A DNA stretch of 64,000 bases from the NCBI GenBank assembly GCA_900547225.1, contig URFW01000002.1, positions 1 to 64,000 of the forward strand, in the 5' to 3' direction. Below are positions 35,337-44,274 of this stretch, piece by piece. Within the stretch, counting starts at the first letter, position 1. Each line of letters opens with the position of its first letter. This stretch comes from an uncultured Mycoplasmatota bacterium (GTDB taxonomy: Bacteria > Bacillota_I > Bacilli_A > RF39 > UBA660). The notes beneath the pieces were generated by a model that saw nothing but the letters and a program-made list of their open reading frames with translations, ran no database searches and was not told where the DNA came from. Position numbers and translations under genes: made by a program.

Positions 35337-36269
35337 CTATTTTATTTTAGCTATTTCTTCCCAATTTGAAGGAAAGCCCATTCTGTCTAAAATCTTAGAT
35401 TGAGGAATAATATTAACCCTACCATCTAGAAGATCAAGTTCATAACTTACTTCATTTACAAAATCAGTAAAATCGTTTTCTGTAAGCATATATTTAAGCA
35501 TTATAACAACCGCAAATATATCATCTTTTCCATATATATATTCATCATTAGTAGTAGGAACATCAAGCTCCATGTGATACCTAGTATCCGGAATTTCTTT
35601 TTGGGTACGATGATCATATACAATGTCTTCATGAGCACATAAATTTCTATAATTAGAAAGTAGTGCAATATATATACCTAAAGTTTCTACATCAAGATTA
35701 TAATACTCTGCAATTGCAAGCTTATCATCTGGTTTTAGTATGGAATATAATTCGTTAATCATTCCAAAAGATAACAATTTAACTAAAATCCATAAAGGAA
35801 CATAACCATAATTACTAATGTAGTGAAGTGTTGCACTATGTTGCCTTCCATTTAGTTTTATTTGTCTTTTTATTTTATTTAAAACATCATTAACCTGTCT
35901 TACCTTTTTTATATCCTGTGAAAAGTTAGATGGTTTTAAATAATCTTTTTCTCTAATACCATATTTTTTAGATAACTTATATGCAATTATTGATTTTAAG
36001 TTATTTTCCACAATAAGCAAATTCTTAAATAAAACATTTCTAAAACTTCTATCAAATTGAAATAAAGCATACAATTCTTCAAAAGTAGTTCCAGGTATAA
36101 ACAAACTATCTTTATGATTTTTCATAAAAATATGTCTATAACCATTAATAAAGAAATAATTTTCTCTTAATAGTAATTCCTTTGTTTTATCAATGTCATT
36201 AATAACCAACCCACGGCTTTTTAATATTTCAATTTGCTCATCTAAGGTTTTAAACTCTTTTGTTTTCAC
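35337..36269 (-). CDS. Abi-family (AbiD/AbiF-like) protein with HEPN motif
   Basis: The 310-residue protein has the Abi_2 pattern: LKSRGLVINDIDKTKELLLRENYFFINGYRHIF near the start, then FQFDRSFRNVL and LLIVENNLKSIIAYKL, and YRNLCAHEDIVYD near residue 205, which contains the R-x4-H ribonuclease motif of HEPN proteins. Members stop phage growth in lactococci by an RNA-targeting suicide response. The start is GTG at 36269, preceded by AGGTGATG. It is the first gene of a two-gene unit with htrA, an unusual pairing. Confidence 0.87.
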   Translation of the reverse strand: MKTKEFKTLDEQIEILKSRGLVINDIDKTKELLLRENYFFINGYRHIFMKNHKDSLFIPGTTFEELYALFQFDRSFRNVLFKNLLIVENNLKSIIAYKLSKKYGIREKDYLKPSNFSQDIKKVRQVNDVLNKIKRQIKLNGRQHSATLHYISNYGYVPLWILVKLLSFGMINELYSILKPDDKLAIAEYYNLDVETLGIYIALLSNYRNLCAHEDIVYDHRTQKEIPDTRYHMELDVPTTNDEYIYGKDDIFAVVIMLKYMLTENDFTDFVNEVSYELDLLDGRVNIIPQSKILDRMGFPSNWEEIAKIK

Positions 36270-36400
36270 CTAGCATCACCTATTTTAAATTATATCATAA
36301 TTTTATTAAAAGTTTATTAAATAATGTTAAAATTTGTCATTTCTAGGTACTAACTAAATAATAATTTATTATGTTGTATAAAATATGTCAAAACAAAAGA

Positions 36401-36425
36401 AAAAACCAGGAACAAACCTGGTTTT
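36401..36425 (-). terminator. Intrinsic terminator of rplM-rpsI
   Basis: AAAACCAGG / CCTGGTTTT followed by TT and a T-rich stretch on the minus strand. Confidence 0.88.
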
Positions 36426-36436
36426 GTAGTAACATA

Positions 36437-36850
36437 TTAACGTTTTGAAAATTGTGGTGCACGACGTGCTTTTTTAAGACCATATTTTTTACGCTCTTTA
36501 ACTCTTGCGTCTCTAGTTATAAATCCTTCTGATTTTAAAATCTTTCTAAATGAAGCATCAGAAGTTGGATCAGTATTCTTATCATATTCTAGTAATGCTC
36601 TAGTAATACCTAAACGGATAGCTCCTGTTTGTCCTGAGAATCCACCACCATATACTGAAACTTCAATATCAAATTTATCAGCAGTTTTAGTAGCTTCTAA
36701 TGGTTGTTTTAAATCCATAACTAATGTTTTAAAAGGAAGATATTCGTTTACGTCTCTACCGTTAATGGTAATTTTTCCTTTTCCTGAAGTCATTCTTACA
36801 CGTGCTATTGAACGTTTACGACGACCTGTTCCAATGAATGTTTTTGCCAT
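36437..36850 (-). CDS. rpsI: Ribosomal protein S9
   Basis: The 137-residue protein reads through the whole S9 pattern: GTGRRKRSIARVRM at the start, NGRDVNEYLP, YGGGFSGQTGAIRLGITRALL and the conserved basic tail ending RRAPQFSKR, whose last residues reach the P-site tRNA. It sits 12 nt after rplM, the standard order, and shares its promoter and leader. Confidence 0.97.
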   Translation of the reverse strand: MAKTFIGTGRRKRSIARVRMTSGKGKITINGRDVNEYLPFKTLVMDLKQPLEATKTADKFDIEVSVYGGGFSGQTGAIRLGITRALLEYDKNTDPTSDASFRKILKSEGFITRDARVKERKKYGLKKARRAPQFSKR

Positions 36851-36862
36851 TTACTCTCCTCC

Positions 36863-37291
36863 TTAAATTTCCACTATTTCTGGTTTTTGAGCTTGATGCT
36901 TGTGATCAGCGCCTTCGTATACGAATAATTTCTTATACATTTGACGTCCTAATCTTCCTTTTGGAAGCATTCCTTTAACTGCTCTTTCAACCATTTCTAC
37001 TGGATAGTTTTCACGCATTTCTTTAGCGGTTCTTTCTCTTAATCCACCAGTGTATCCACTGTGATTATAATAGATCTTATTGTTTAATTTGTTTCCTGTT
37101 AATGTTACTTCTTTAGCGTTTATAATGATTATGTTATCTCCACAATCAACGTGTGGTGTATAAGTTGCCTTATGTTTACCTCTTAACATAACAGCAGCCT
37201 TAGCAGCTACTCTACCAAGTGGTTTACCTTTAGCATCGATAACATACCATTTACGCTCAATGTTTGAGGCATTAGCCATAAATGTTGTCAT
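36863..37291 (-). CDS. rplM: Ribosomal protein L13
   Basis: The 142-residue protein matches L13 across its length: RKWYVIDAKGKPLGRVAAKAA, HKATYTPHVDCGDNIIIINA, VERAVKGMLPKGRLGRQMYKKLFVYEG. It binds 23S rRNA early in assembly. AAAGGAAA precedes the ATG. The leader contains an L13-type autoregulatory element. Confidence 0.97.
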   Translation of the reverse strand: MTTFMANASNIERKWYVIDAKGKPLGRVAAKAAVMLRGKHKATYTPHVDCGDNIIIINAKEVTLTGNKLNNKIYYNHSGYTGGLRERTAKEMRENYPVEMVERAVKGMLPKGRLGRQMYKKLFVYEGADHKHQAQKPEIVEI

Positions 37292-37307
37292 ATTTTATTT
37301 CCTTTCC

Positions 37308-37353
37308 TTTATAAGCTCGCTTTCCCACGGCAAACTTATGTGGGTTTATAAAA
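37308..37353 (-). promoter_or_regulatory. L13 leader (autoregulatory RNA element)
   Basis: The minus-strand leader of rplM has the form TTTATAAACCCAC...GTGGG...TTATAAA: a short outer stem, an inner CCCAC/GTGGG hairpin enclosing TTTGCC, and an AAGCGAGCTT arm. This matches my memory of the Firmicute L13 leader, to which L13 is thought to bind to repress its own operon. Class assignment is from pattern memory. Confidence 0.65.
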
Positions 37354-37395
37354 TGTACCAATTTAAATTCTACTTTAAATCGGTACATTTGTCAA
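37351..37395 (-). promoter_or_regulatory. rplM promoter inside a 17-bp inverted repeat
   Basis: TTGACA (37390-37395), 17-nt spacer, TAGAAT (37367-37372). Arms 37351-37367 and 37374-37390 are complementary at 16 of 17 positions, and the -10 box fills the 6-nt gap. It may be an operator, or the terminator hairpin of the cdaR transcript reused as promoter DNA. Confidence 0.75.
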
Positions 37396-37412
37396 CTTAT
37401 TTTATTATATTT

Positions 37413-38756
37413 CTAATTTTTTTCAGTTATTCTTAAAGTTACCTTAGTAGTCTTAGAAGAATACTTAGCTCTTAAGTCAGAACCCGTTACTAAAACTGGT
37501 ACTTCGTGTTGTCCTGCCTTTAATCCTTTTAAGTCTACGTATGCTTTAATCGTTGTAGGATCCATATCTGATAATACCTTTTGAACACCCTTAACGCTAA
37601 CCGTTACTTTAGTACTATCTTGACTTGCTGCTTGAACAACTAAGCCATCACCTAAGTTTTCATATTCTAGATAAATATTATCAAATTCCTTAGTTTCCTC
37701 ATCTCCAAGTGATACACTAACTGTTACGTTAGATGCACTCATCGCTCTTACACCAGTAGGTTTCTTAATTGTTAAAGCAAATTGTTTGTCTTCTTTAAGA
37801 TCACTTACGTCAACATATACTGGTATATATGAAATCTTTTCTAACTTACTTGAGTTACCATAAATAGTAACCTTAGATATGTTTGGAGTTATGCTGCTAA
37901 TAGACTTACCAAATACGATGTTTTTATAATTCTTAGGAATAACACGTATTGGAACTTCTTTTTGAGGAGATGCTATTTTAACCGTTGCAGTTACTTTTGA
38001 CGGAACTATTTCAACGTTAACTTTCTTACCCCTGTTATCATAAGCTACTAACTTAACGTCTTTTAATTCTTGCTCTCCTACTCCTGGGTCAACTAAGTTC
38101 TTTAAATCAACCAAAGCTTTAACAGATGCAACTTCATTAATAGTTGCTTCTTTTCCCTTTACAAATACTTTATCAGTACTTAATGAAACATCTTCAACCA
38201 TTAATTTAGAATCAATTTTATCTTTATTTATAACTTCATAATTAACTTCTTTTTCTTTAGATTGTTTTTCATATATAACAATTGTAGCAACTGATGGATC
38301 TAGTTTGTACTCAATAGAACTTAATGCCTTTTTGTACTTTAAGTTAACTTTGTGAACTCCTGGTTTTAATCCTGTTAAGTCAACCGTTATATCATTAGTT
38401 GGTAATTGTTTTGCTAAATAAACGTCTGACTTTCTACCTATTAAAGTTATATCAACCGTTTTAGGTAGTCCTTCTACAACATAAGCTTCTTCATTATAAG
38501 TAGCAGATATTGGTTGGTCATAAAGTACTTCTGCTGAAGTTTCAATTAAAGAAGTTGTTTTACTATCCGCTATAAAGAAAACACCAAGTGCTATTAAAAG
38601 GGAAATAATAATAAGACCAGGTTTTCTAGTTAAAATTCTCTCGAAATTTCTACCATTTCCTTTGAATTTATTAGTTATTCCAGCAAAAAATTTTGCTATT
38701 GGAAGAATTATTTTTTTATCTATAAAATGACCAATGGCTCTAAATATTTTATTCAT
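37413..38756 (-). CDS. cdaR: YbbR-domain protein, regulator of diadenylate cyclase
   Basis: The 447-residue protein has a cytoplasmic N-terminus of about 45 residues, one membrane helix (PGLIIISLLIALGVFF) and then four YbbR-type beta repeats outside, each with a V-D-L-x-x-L-x-x-G core (for example ITVDLTGLKPGVHKV). It binds and tunes the c-di-AMP synthase CdaA. The ATG at 38756 overlaps the cdaA stop (ATGAATAA) and follows GGTGATGAAG, so translation is coupled. A glmM gene, the usual third member, is not present. Confidence 0.92.
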   Translation of the reverse strand: MNKIFRAIGHFIDKKIILPIAKFFAGITNKFKGNGRNFERILTRKPGLIIISLLIALGVFFIADSKTTSLIETSAEVLYDQPISATYNEEAYVVEGLPKTVDITLIGRKSDVYLAKQLPTNDITVDLTGLKPGVHKVNLKYKKALSSIEYKLDPSVATIVIYEKQSKEKEVNYEVINKDKIDSKLMVEDVSLSTDKVFVKGKEATINEVASVKALVDLKNLVDPGVGEQELKDVKLVAYDNRGKKVNVEIVPSKVTATVKIASPQKEVPIRVIPKNYKNIVFGKSISSITPNISKVTIYGNSSKLEKISYIPVYVDVSDLKEDKQFALTIKKPTGVRAMSASNVTVSVSLGDEETKEFDNIYLEYENLGDGLVVQAASQDSTKVTVSVKGVQKVLSDMDPTTIKAYVDLKGLKAGQHEVPVLVTGSDLRAKYSSKTTKVTLRITEKN

Positions 38757-39564
38757 CTTCATCACCATCCTCATTAATTTCGTAATCAAATTCGGTTTTC
38801 TTTGGCTTTAGTTCATCCAATATAAGCATTTTTGCTTCCTCAACTGATAAATTATAATTCAACTCACCACCAATAGCAATTGAAATTCTACCAGTTTCCT
38901 CTGATACTATAATTGCAATTGCATCGCTTTCTTCACTTATACCAATTGCTGCTCTATGCCTTGTACCAAGTCTCTTACTAAACTTCATTTCTACCGTTGT
39001 TGGAAATACCGCTCCGGCACAAGTAACCTTATCTCCTTGAATTATAACACCACCATCATGAAGTGGATTATCTGGGAAAAAGATTGCATCTAAAAGTTCA
39101 TTAGATATTTCTGCATATAACTTTTTTGATCTTTCAATATATTCTGAAAGAGAAGTGTTTCTTTCAATGACTATTAAAGCCCCTATACGATGTTTCTTTA
39201 AATATTCCAAAGATAGGCCAATTTCATACACTATTCTTTCCCTTTCAGATATAGTAAGCACCTTATGTCTTCCAAGTAATTGAGATCTACCTAGTTGTTC
39301 TAATACGGAACGAATTTCAGGTTGGAAAATAATAACAAGAGCAAGTGGTCCCCACATAACTACATACTCTAATAATAAGCCTATTGCAGTTAAATCAAAT
39401 AAATCACTTATAAGTTTAATTATTACTATTATTATTATCCCCTTAAATAGCATTGTAAATTTAACGTTGTTTTTTATACTCTTTAATACAAAATATATTA
39501 GTGTCCAAACTAAACATATATCTATTATATCTTTTATTATTGTTAAAACAGAATCTATTGTCAT
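38749..39564 (-). CDS. cdaA: Diadenylate cyclase CdaA
   Basis: The 271-residue protein has three N-terminal membrane helices (within 1-85) and a DAC domain with the diagnostic motifs LHDGGVIIQ (D-G-G, usually D-G-A) near residue 168 and GTRHRAAIG (R-H-R) near residue 200. It makes c-di-AMP from two ATP at the membrane. The acidic C-terminal tail is short. AGGAGG precedes the ATG. Confidence 0.95.
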   Translation of the reverse strand: MTIDSVLTIIKDIIDICLVWTLIYFVLKSIKNNVKFTMLFKGIIIIVIIKLISDLFDLTAIGLLLEYVVMWGPLALVIIFQPEIRSVLEQLGRSQLLGRHKVLTISERERIVYEIGLSLEYLKKHRIGALIVIERNTSLSEYIERSKKLYAEISNELLDAIFFPDNPLHDGGVIIQGDKVTCAGAVFPTTVEMKFSKRLGTRHRAAIGISEESDAIAIIVSEETGRISIAIGGELNYNLSVEEAKMLILDELKPKKTEFDYEINEDGDEDE

Positions 39565-39655
39565 AATACCTCCTAATTTTTTATTCTTTTCATATATACA
39601 TCAAAATTATATCATAATTATTAGATATTTTTTTAATAAATTTTATAAGTAAACA

Positions 39656-39683
39656 AAAATTCCTTGTTTTATAAGGAATTTTT
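39656..39683 (-). terminator. Intrinsic terminator
   Basis: AAAAATTCCTT / AAGGAATTTTT with a 6-nt loop; ends the transcript of the small membrane protein at 39682. Confidence 0.8.
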
Positions 39684-40041
39684 AAAACATATTATTTATC
39701 GAATCATCATTTGACACTTGTCCATCAAAAGCTACCGGTTGTCCTAGATTAATGTTTTTTTCATCAGATGGTTCTTGTTTCCCTATTAAATACGTATCAT
39801 TTAATGTTTTTGTACTCGAATCTGCATCAGATAAAATCTTATTAGAATCATCTTCTGACACAACTTTATTAGTTTCTAAGTTTTCTTTAGAAACAGATTT
39901 TTTTGTTTCGCCTTCTTTGAAAGCCTGCCTTATGTCTTTCTGTTTCTTTATATATTTATCACCAAAAAAGCCAATTATTACACAAATGACAAAAATAACT
40001 ACCGAAGTTATAAATAGTGGATCTTTCATAAATTCTGTCAT
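39682..40041 (-). CDS. Unknown single-pass membrane protein
   Basis: A 119-residue protein with one membrane helix near residues 8-28 (LFITSVVIFVICVIIGFFG), a basic juxtamembrane stretch and a long acidic Ser/Asn-rich tail with no predicted fold. GGAGGGG lies 4 nt before the ATG at 40041; a longer frame to 40077 lacks a ribosome site. I do not recognise it. A signalling or envelope-spacer role would be guesswork. Confidence 0.65.
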   Translation of the reverse strand: MTEFMKDPLFITSVVIFVICVIIGFFGDKYIKKQKDIRQAFKEGETKKSVSKENLETNKVVSEDDSNKILSDADSSTKTLNDTYLIGKQEPSDEKNINLGQPVAFDGQVSNDDSINNMF

Positions 40042-40087
40042 AGTACCCCTCCATATATTACATGATAATATTAACAAATTTTAAGAA

Positions 40088-40111
40088 AAAAAACAAGATT
40101 ACTCTTGTTTT
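40088..40111 (-). terminator. Intrinsic terminator overlapping a gene end
   Basis: AAAACAAGA / TCTTGTTTT with a 4-nt loop; the minus strand continues into a run of T. Confidence 0.75.
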
Positions 40112-40836
40112 AAATTCAGTGTAATAATGGTCTTTAAACTCTTTAAATTATCTTTTTCATAAATTTCTTTAACTCTATATACTGCTATACCATCTTTTAC
40201 AGAAGACTCAAACCTTTTATCGAAAGCTTCCCTAATTTTTTCTTCCTTTACATCATATCCAAATTCCGACATATAATTTTTTAAATTATCCTTTATTAGA
40301 GTTTCAGAAAACATCTCTTTTCTAGAATATACTTCCGCAATAACTTTAGTAACATTTTTAGTGTTATAGTATGTTTCAATTTTTATATCGTTAGACTTGT
40401 TATCATAATCAAAATAATTTTTATGAATAACAAACTTTTCATATCCCACTTTATTGATTGTTTCATACTTATCACAGCCATATGTATCACAATAACTAGA
40501 TAGTTTACTATTAATTTTGGTATAACCCGCTGATAATGGTTTATTTATAAAGAACATAACAATTGTATTTAATATTAAATATAAAATAAATAACATAACA
40601 ATAATTTTCAAAATTCTTTTATTATTGTACTTACTCTCTTGTTTTACAAATAAAACATTAAAAATAATACCAAATATAAATAGTAAAATATTAATTAAAA
40701 AAACTACATTAACCAATACTATATTATATGCTAGTTTCGTATACAATGACTTAAAGAAAATAGTCGTAACAAAAAGTATAACGTTTAAAACAAATAATAC
40801 ATATGTGTTTTTGTTTAAATTAATTTTTTTATTCAT
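40099..40836 (-). CDS. Unknown membrane protein (245 residues)
   Basis: It has three predicted membrane helices near residues 10-30, 35-58 and 72-92, then an outer domain of about 150 residues rich in charged and aromatic residues with a CDTYGCD Cys pair. I do not recognise it. GGAGGGG precedes the ATG at 40836. Transcribed toward the 39682 gene but separated from it by a terminator. Confidence 0.65.
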   Translation of the reverse strand: MNKKINLNKNTYVLFVLNVILFVTTIFFKSLYTKLAYNIVLVNVVFLINILLFIFGIIFNVLFVKQESKYNNKRILKIIVMLFILYLILNTIVMFFINKPLSAGYTKINSKLSSYCDTYGCDKYETINKVGYEKFVIHKNYFDYDNKSNDIKIETYYNTKNVTKVIAEVYSRKEMFSETLIKDNLKNYMSEFGYDVKEEKIREAFDKRFESSVKDGIAVYRVKEIYEKDNLKSLKTIITLNLKQE

Positions 40837-40931
40837 AATCCCCTCCTGCATTTCATTATACCACAAGTAATTTCTTATTGAATAATAAAAATAATTATGT
40901 TATTATTAAAGAGCAATAAGGAGAAAACTAT

Positions 40932-41438
40932 ATGAGATTACTTCGGGTATGTGTAACTATTTTTCTAGCAAGAATAGTAGATGTATCATTAGGTACATTT
41001 GTTACGGTACTAACTGTTAAAAATAAAAGAATGCTTGCAACCATAATAGGTTTTTTTGATGTAATAGTATGGTTTTTAGTTGTAAAAGAAGCTTTAAATA
41101 CCAACATCAAAAGTTTGTGGATAGCGCTTTCTTATGCAGGTGGGTATGCCGTTGGTACGTTTGTTGGAACAACTTTATCTAACAAACTTATAAAAGGAAA
41201 AGTATCAGTCCAAGTTATTATGGATGATAAAAATAGCATAAACAAAATAACGGATTCAGGTTATGCGTTTTCCAAAGTAGAATGCACTGGTATGGATAGC
41301 AAAAGAAAACAGATGCTTTTTATTGAAGTTGACAAAAGACACTTAGATGATTTAAAAAAAATAATTAATACTATTGATAGAAATGCGTTTATGGTAATTA
41401 ATGAAACAAAATACGTAGTAAACGGGTTCTTTAAATAG
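40932..41438 (+). CDS. UPF0316/YebE-like membrane protein (DUF5698-DUF2179)
   Basis: The 168-residue protein has three membrane helices in the first 90 residues with R-I-V-D-V-S-L-G-T-F and FDVIVWFLVVKEAL, then a soluble DUF2179 domain (IMDDKNSINKITDSGYAFSKVECTGMD) ending in a KYVVNGFFK strand. This is the YebE/UPF0316 architecture; function unknown. AAGGAGAA precedes the ATG. Confidence 0.87.
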   Translation: MRLLRVCVTIFLARIVDVSLGTFVTVLTVKNKRMLATIIGFFDVIVWFLVVKEALNTNIKSLWIALSYAGGYAVGTFVGTTLSNKLIKGKVSVQVIMDDKNSINKITDSGYAFSKVECTGMDSKRKQMLFIEVDKRHLDDLKKIINTIDRNAFMVINETKYVVNGFFK

Positions 41439-41448
41439 AACTTAAAAT

Positions 41449-41522
41449 GCCGCTTTAGTTTAATGGTAAAACAAGTCACTCGTAATGATTAGCTGTAAGT
41501 TCGATTCTTACAAGCGGCACCA
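41449..41522 (+). tRNA. tRNA-Thr (anticodon CGT)
   Basis: A 74-nt cloverleaf: acceptor GCCGCTT / AAGCGGC, anticodon stem AGTCA / TGATT with loop CTCGTAA giving CGT, T-loop GTTCGATTC, discriminator A and encoded CCA. It starts 10 nt after the UPF0316 gene's stop and may share its transcript. Confidence 0.95.
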
Positions 41523-41537
41523 TAATTAATTAATACT

Positions 41538-41565
41538 TGAACTATTTAATTTAGTTCATTTTTTT
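41538..41565 (+). terminator. Terminator of tRNA-Thr
   Basis: TGAACTA / TAGTTCA hairpin followed by seven T. Confidence 0.85.
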
Positions 41566-41613
41566 ATGCAATAATTTTTCGCTATCGTGGTATCATATAA
41601 TTAGGAGGATATT

Positions 41614-42993
41614 ATGGAAAAGAATATTTTAAATAAAAAAACTTGTGGTTGGAAAAACTTAAGCAGTAAAGAAAAGGATGAAATATTTAATTTTTCTGAT
41701 GGGTATATATCGTTTTTAAACAAATGTAAAACAGAAAGAGAAACATCAAAATACATCATAGAAAAACTAAAATCTAATGGCTTTATCGATATTAAAAACG
41801 TAAGGAAACTAAGCTTTGGTGACAAAGTATATATGCTTAACAGAGACAAAAGTGTGTATGCGGCGGTTATAGGAGAAGAAAAATTAGAAAATGGTTTTAA
41901 CCTAGTTGGTTCTCACATAGATTCACCAAGACTAGATTTAAAACCTAATCCACTTTATGAAGATGCAAAGCTTGCGCTTTTTAAAACACATTATTATGGT
42001 GGAATTAAAAAGTATCAGTGGACAACTATTCCGTTATCACTTAAAGGTGTAGTAGTTAAACCAAATGGTGAAAAAGTAGAAATAAATATAGGTGAAAAAG
42101 AAGATGAACCAGTATTTACAATAACTGATATATTACCTCACCTAGCAGAAGAACAATATGAAAATAAAATTGGTAAAGCAATAAAGGGTGAAGATTTAAA
42201 CATATTAGTTGGAAGTATTCCATCAAGTAGTGATTCTATCAAAGAAAACGTTATGAAAATAATAAACGAAAAATATGGTATAAATGAAATTGATTTTTAT
42301 AGTTCAGAACTTGAAGCCGTACCAGCATTTAAAGCAAGGCATCTAGGTTTTGATAAATCTATGGTTGCAGCGTATGGTCAAGATGATAGAGTATGCTCTT
42401 ATGCTAACCTTTTAGCATTAGTTAACGCAAAACCTGGAAATAAAACCATGGTTTCTATATTTGCTGATAAAGAAGAAATAGGAAGTGTAGGAAACACCGG
42501 GATGTGTTCACAGATGTTTGACCTATTTATCAATGAATTATTAAATAAAAAAGAAGAAAATAATCCTGGCGCTATAAACAAAACATACTGTAATTCTATG
42601 ATGCTTTCTGCAGATGTTGGTGCAGGAGTTGATCCTAACTTCCAAAGTGCATCTGAGAAAAATAATGCTTCATTTATTGGATACGGAGTTGAATTTAATA
42701 AATATACAGGCTCACGTGGTAAATCAGGAGCATCTGATGCTAATGCAGAGTTCGTTGCAAAAGTAAGAGGAATATTTGAAGAAAATAACGTTAAATACCA
42801 AGTATCAGAATTAGGAAGAGTTGACTTAGGTGGTGGAGGCACAATAGCATACATTTTAGCAGATAAAGGAATGGATGTTATTGACTGTGGTGTACCAATA
42901 ATTTCAATGCATTCACCATATGAAGTTGCAAGTAAATTCGATATATATCAGGCTTATTTAGGATACAAAGCCTTCTTTGAAGAAAAGTTATAA
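41614..42993 (+). CDS. M18 family aminopeptidase
   Basis: The 459-residue enzyme has the M18 metal and active-site motifs: VGSHIDSPRLDLKP near residue 95, AYGQDDRVCSYANL near residue 255, FADKEEIGSVGNTG near residue 288, SADVGAG near residue 332, and a final MHSPYEVASKFD. It removes N-terminal residues from peptides in the cytoplasm using two zinc ions. TAGGAGG precedes the ATG. Confidence 0.95.
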   Translation: MEKNILNKKTCGWKNLSSKEKDEIFNFSDGYISFLNKCKTERETSKYIIEKLKSNGFIDIKNVRKLSFGDKVYMLNRDKSVYAAVIGEEKLENGFNLVGSHIDSPRLDLKPNPLYEDAKLALFKTHYYGGIKKYQWTTIPLSLKGVVVKPNGEKVEINIGEKEDEPVFTITDILPHLAEEQYENKIGKAIKGEDLNILVGSIPSSSDSIKENVMKIINEKYGINEIDFYSSELEAVPAFKARHLGFDKSMVAAYGQDDRVCSYANLLALVNAKPGNKTMVSIFADKEEIGSVGNTGMCSQMFDLFINELLNKKEENNPGAINKTYCNSMMLSADVGAGVDPNFQSASEKNNASFIGYGVEFNKYTGSRGKSGASDANAEFVAKVRGIFEENNVKYQVSELGRVDLGGGGTIAYILADKGMDVIDCGVPIISMHSPYEVASKFDIYQAYLGYKAFFEEKL

Positions 42994-42999
42994 TATTTT

Positions 43000-43031
43000 A
43001 AAACCGCTTAGATTATCTAAACGGTTTTTTT
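43000..43031. terminator. Bidirectional terminator between convergent genes
   Basis: AAACCG / CGGTTT outer stem and TTAGAT / ATCTAA inner stem, then seven T; contains the stop of the minus-strand gene at 43017. Confidence 0.8.
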
Positions 43032-44207
43032 ATGATTTAATTTTTTTATACCAATTTTAAATATAATACTTCTTGAATAAAAATCCAGAAAATTTGCAAT
43101 ACCAAAAAAGTATAATCCATATCCTGTATTTACAAATATCAAACATACTACTATTCTTATTAAAACACCGAATAATGAGCCAAAAAACAAAACAATTGGA
43201 TTTCCATCAACAACAAGCAAAGCCTTATAAGTCTCGTACTCCTGAAGACCAAAAACAGTAAAAATATAAAAGAAAAAGTAAGGAAAAACATATGTAATAG
43301 GTAACTTTCCATGTAAAATAAATAAATATATAAAAGCAAATACAAAATTAAGAATTAAAATAATTGGTAAATATCTTTTCTTATATTTTCTAGCTCTTTT
43401 ATATTCGGCAGTTTTGCTACGTGCTTCTGGAAGTTTTATCATAAGAGCAGCACTATAAGCATTTGTTATAATTTCCAAATTAACACATACCTGATAACAT
43501 ACAGAATGAATAGCATATTTAGTAGTTCCAAGACGACTTGCTAATGAACCATATATCATTAAAAATATTCTAGACATTAATCTTTCAGCGGTATAAACAC
43601 TACCATATTTACAAACATTTTTAATAACTACTTTATCAGGCAGCTCATATTTGATCCTTTCCTTTTTAGATAGAAATAATATTGTAACTATCCAAGATAT
43701 AATAGTTGTTATGTATAATAAAGTAACGTTTTTAGTAGTTAAGAAAACTAAAGCATCAAGAGATATAAGTAAGAAGTAAAATAGTATTAATCCATTTCTA
43801 TAAGTTTTCAATTCATTTTTTAATCTTGTTATTTCAAAAAGGCCATTACATATCCTTCCAAAGGTTATGTATAAAGGATAAATATATATTAAGTTAATAA
43901 GCATATCTTTTTGTAAGCTGGTAAGATTAAAAAACAAAACTAATTTATCTTTTAAAATAACAGTAATAATTCCAATAATAAAACTTACAACACCTGTTAC
44001 TATTATATATTGTCCTTCGTTTTTTCTTATTGTTCTATACGTATAAGTTCCTATCTCACCGATGCTTTTAATCATAAGGTCAATCATGTAAAAACTACTA
44101 CAAACAACAATTGCATCTATACTAATTGAATTACCAAAAAAGGAATCTACACTATCCGCAATTCCCATAAAAATAAAACTAATTAGTATTGAGACAAATT
44201 CTTTCAT
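43017..44207 (-). CDS. MATE-like multi-helix membrane transporter
   Basis: The 396-residue protein has about twelve predicted membrane helices. Its pattern (IADSVDSFFGNSIS near residue 18, a mid-protein GRICNGLFEITRLKN, YGSVYTAERLMSRIFLMIYGSLASRLGTTKYAIHSV near 205-240) fits the MATE/polysaccharide-exporter superfamily, which moves drugs or lipid-linked sugars using ion gradients. Substrate unknown. I start at the ATG at 44207 after GGTGAAAATA; a GTG upstream overlaps this site. Its stop codon lies in the shared terminator. Confidence 0.75.
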   Translation of the reverse strand: MKEFVSILISFIFMGIADSVDSFFGNSISIDAIVVCSSFYMIDLMIKSIGEIGTYTYRTIRKNEGQYIIVTGVVSFIIGIITVILKDKLVLFFNLTSLQKDMLINLIYIYPLYITFGRICNGLFEITRLKNELKTYRNGLILFYFLLISLDALVFLTTKNVTLLYITTIISWIVTILFLSKKERIKYELPDKVVIKNVCKYGSVYTAERLMSRIFLMIYGSLASRLGTTKYAIHSVCYQVCVNLEIITNAYSAALMIKLPEARSKTAEYKRARKYKKRYLPIILILNFVFAFIYLFILHGKLPITYVFPYFFFYIFTVFGLQEYETYKALLVVDGNPIVLFFGSLFGVLIRIVVCLIFVNTGYGLYFFGIANFLDFYSRSIIFKIGIKKLNHKKTV

Positions 44208-44274
44208 TATTTTCACCTATTAAATTATATCATAGTTTTTTTATATTTCCACATAATAACTAATGGTGATACAA

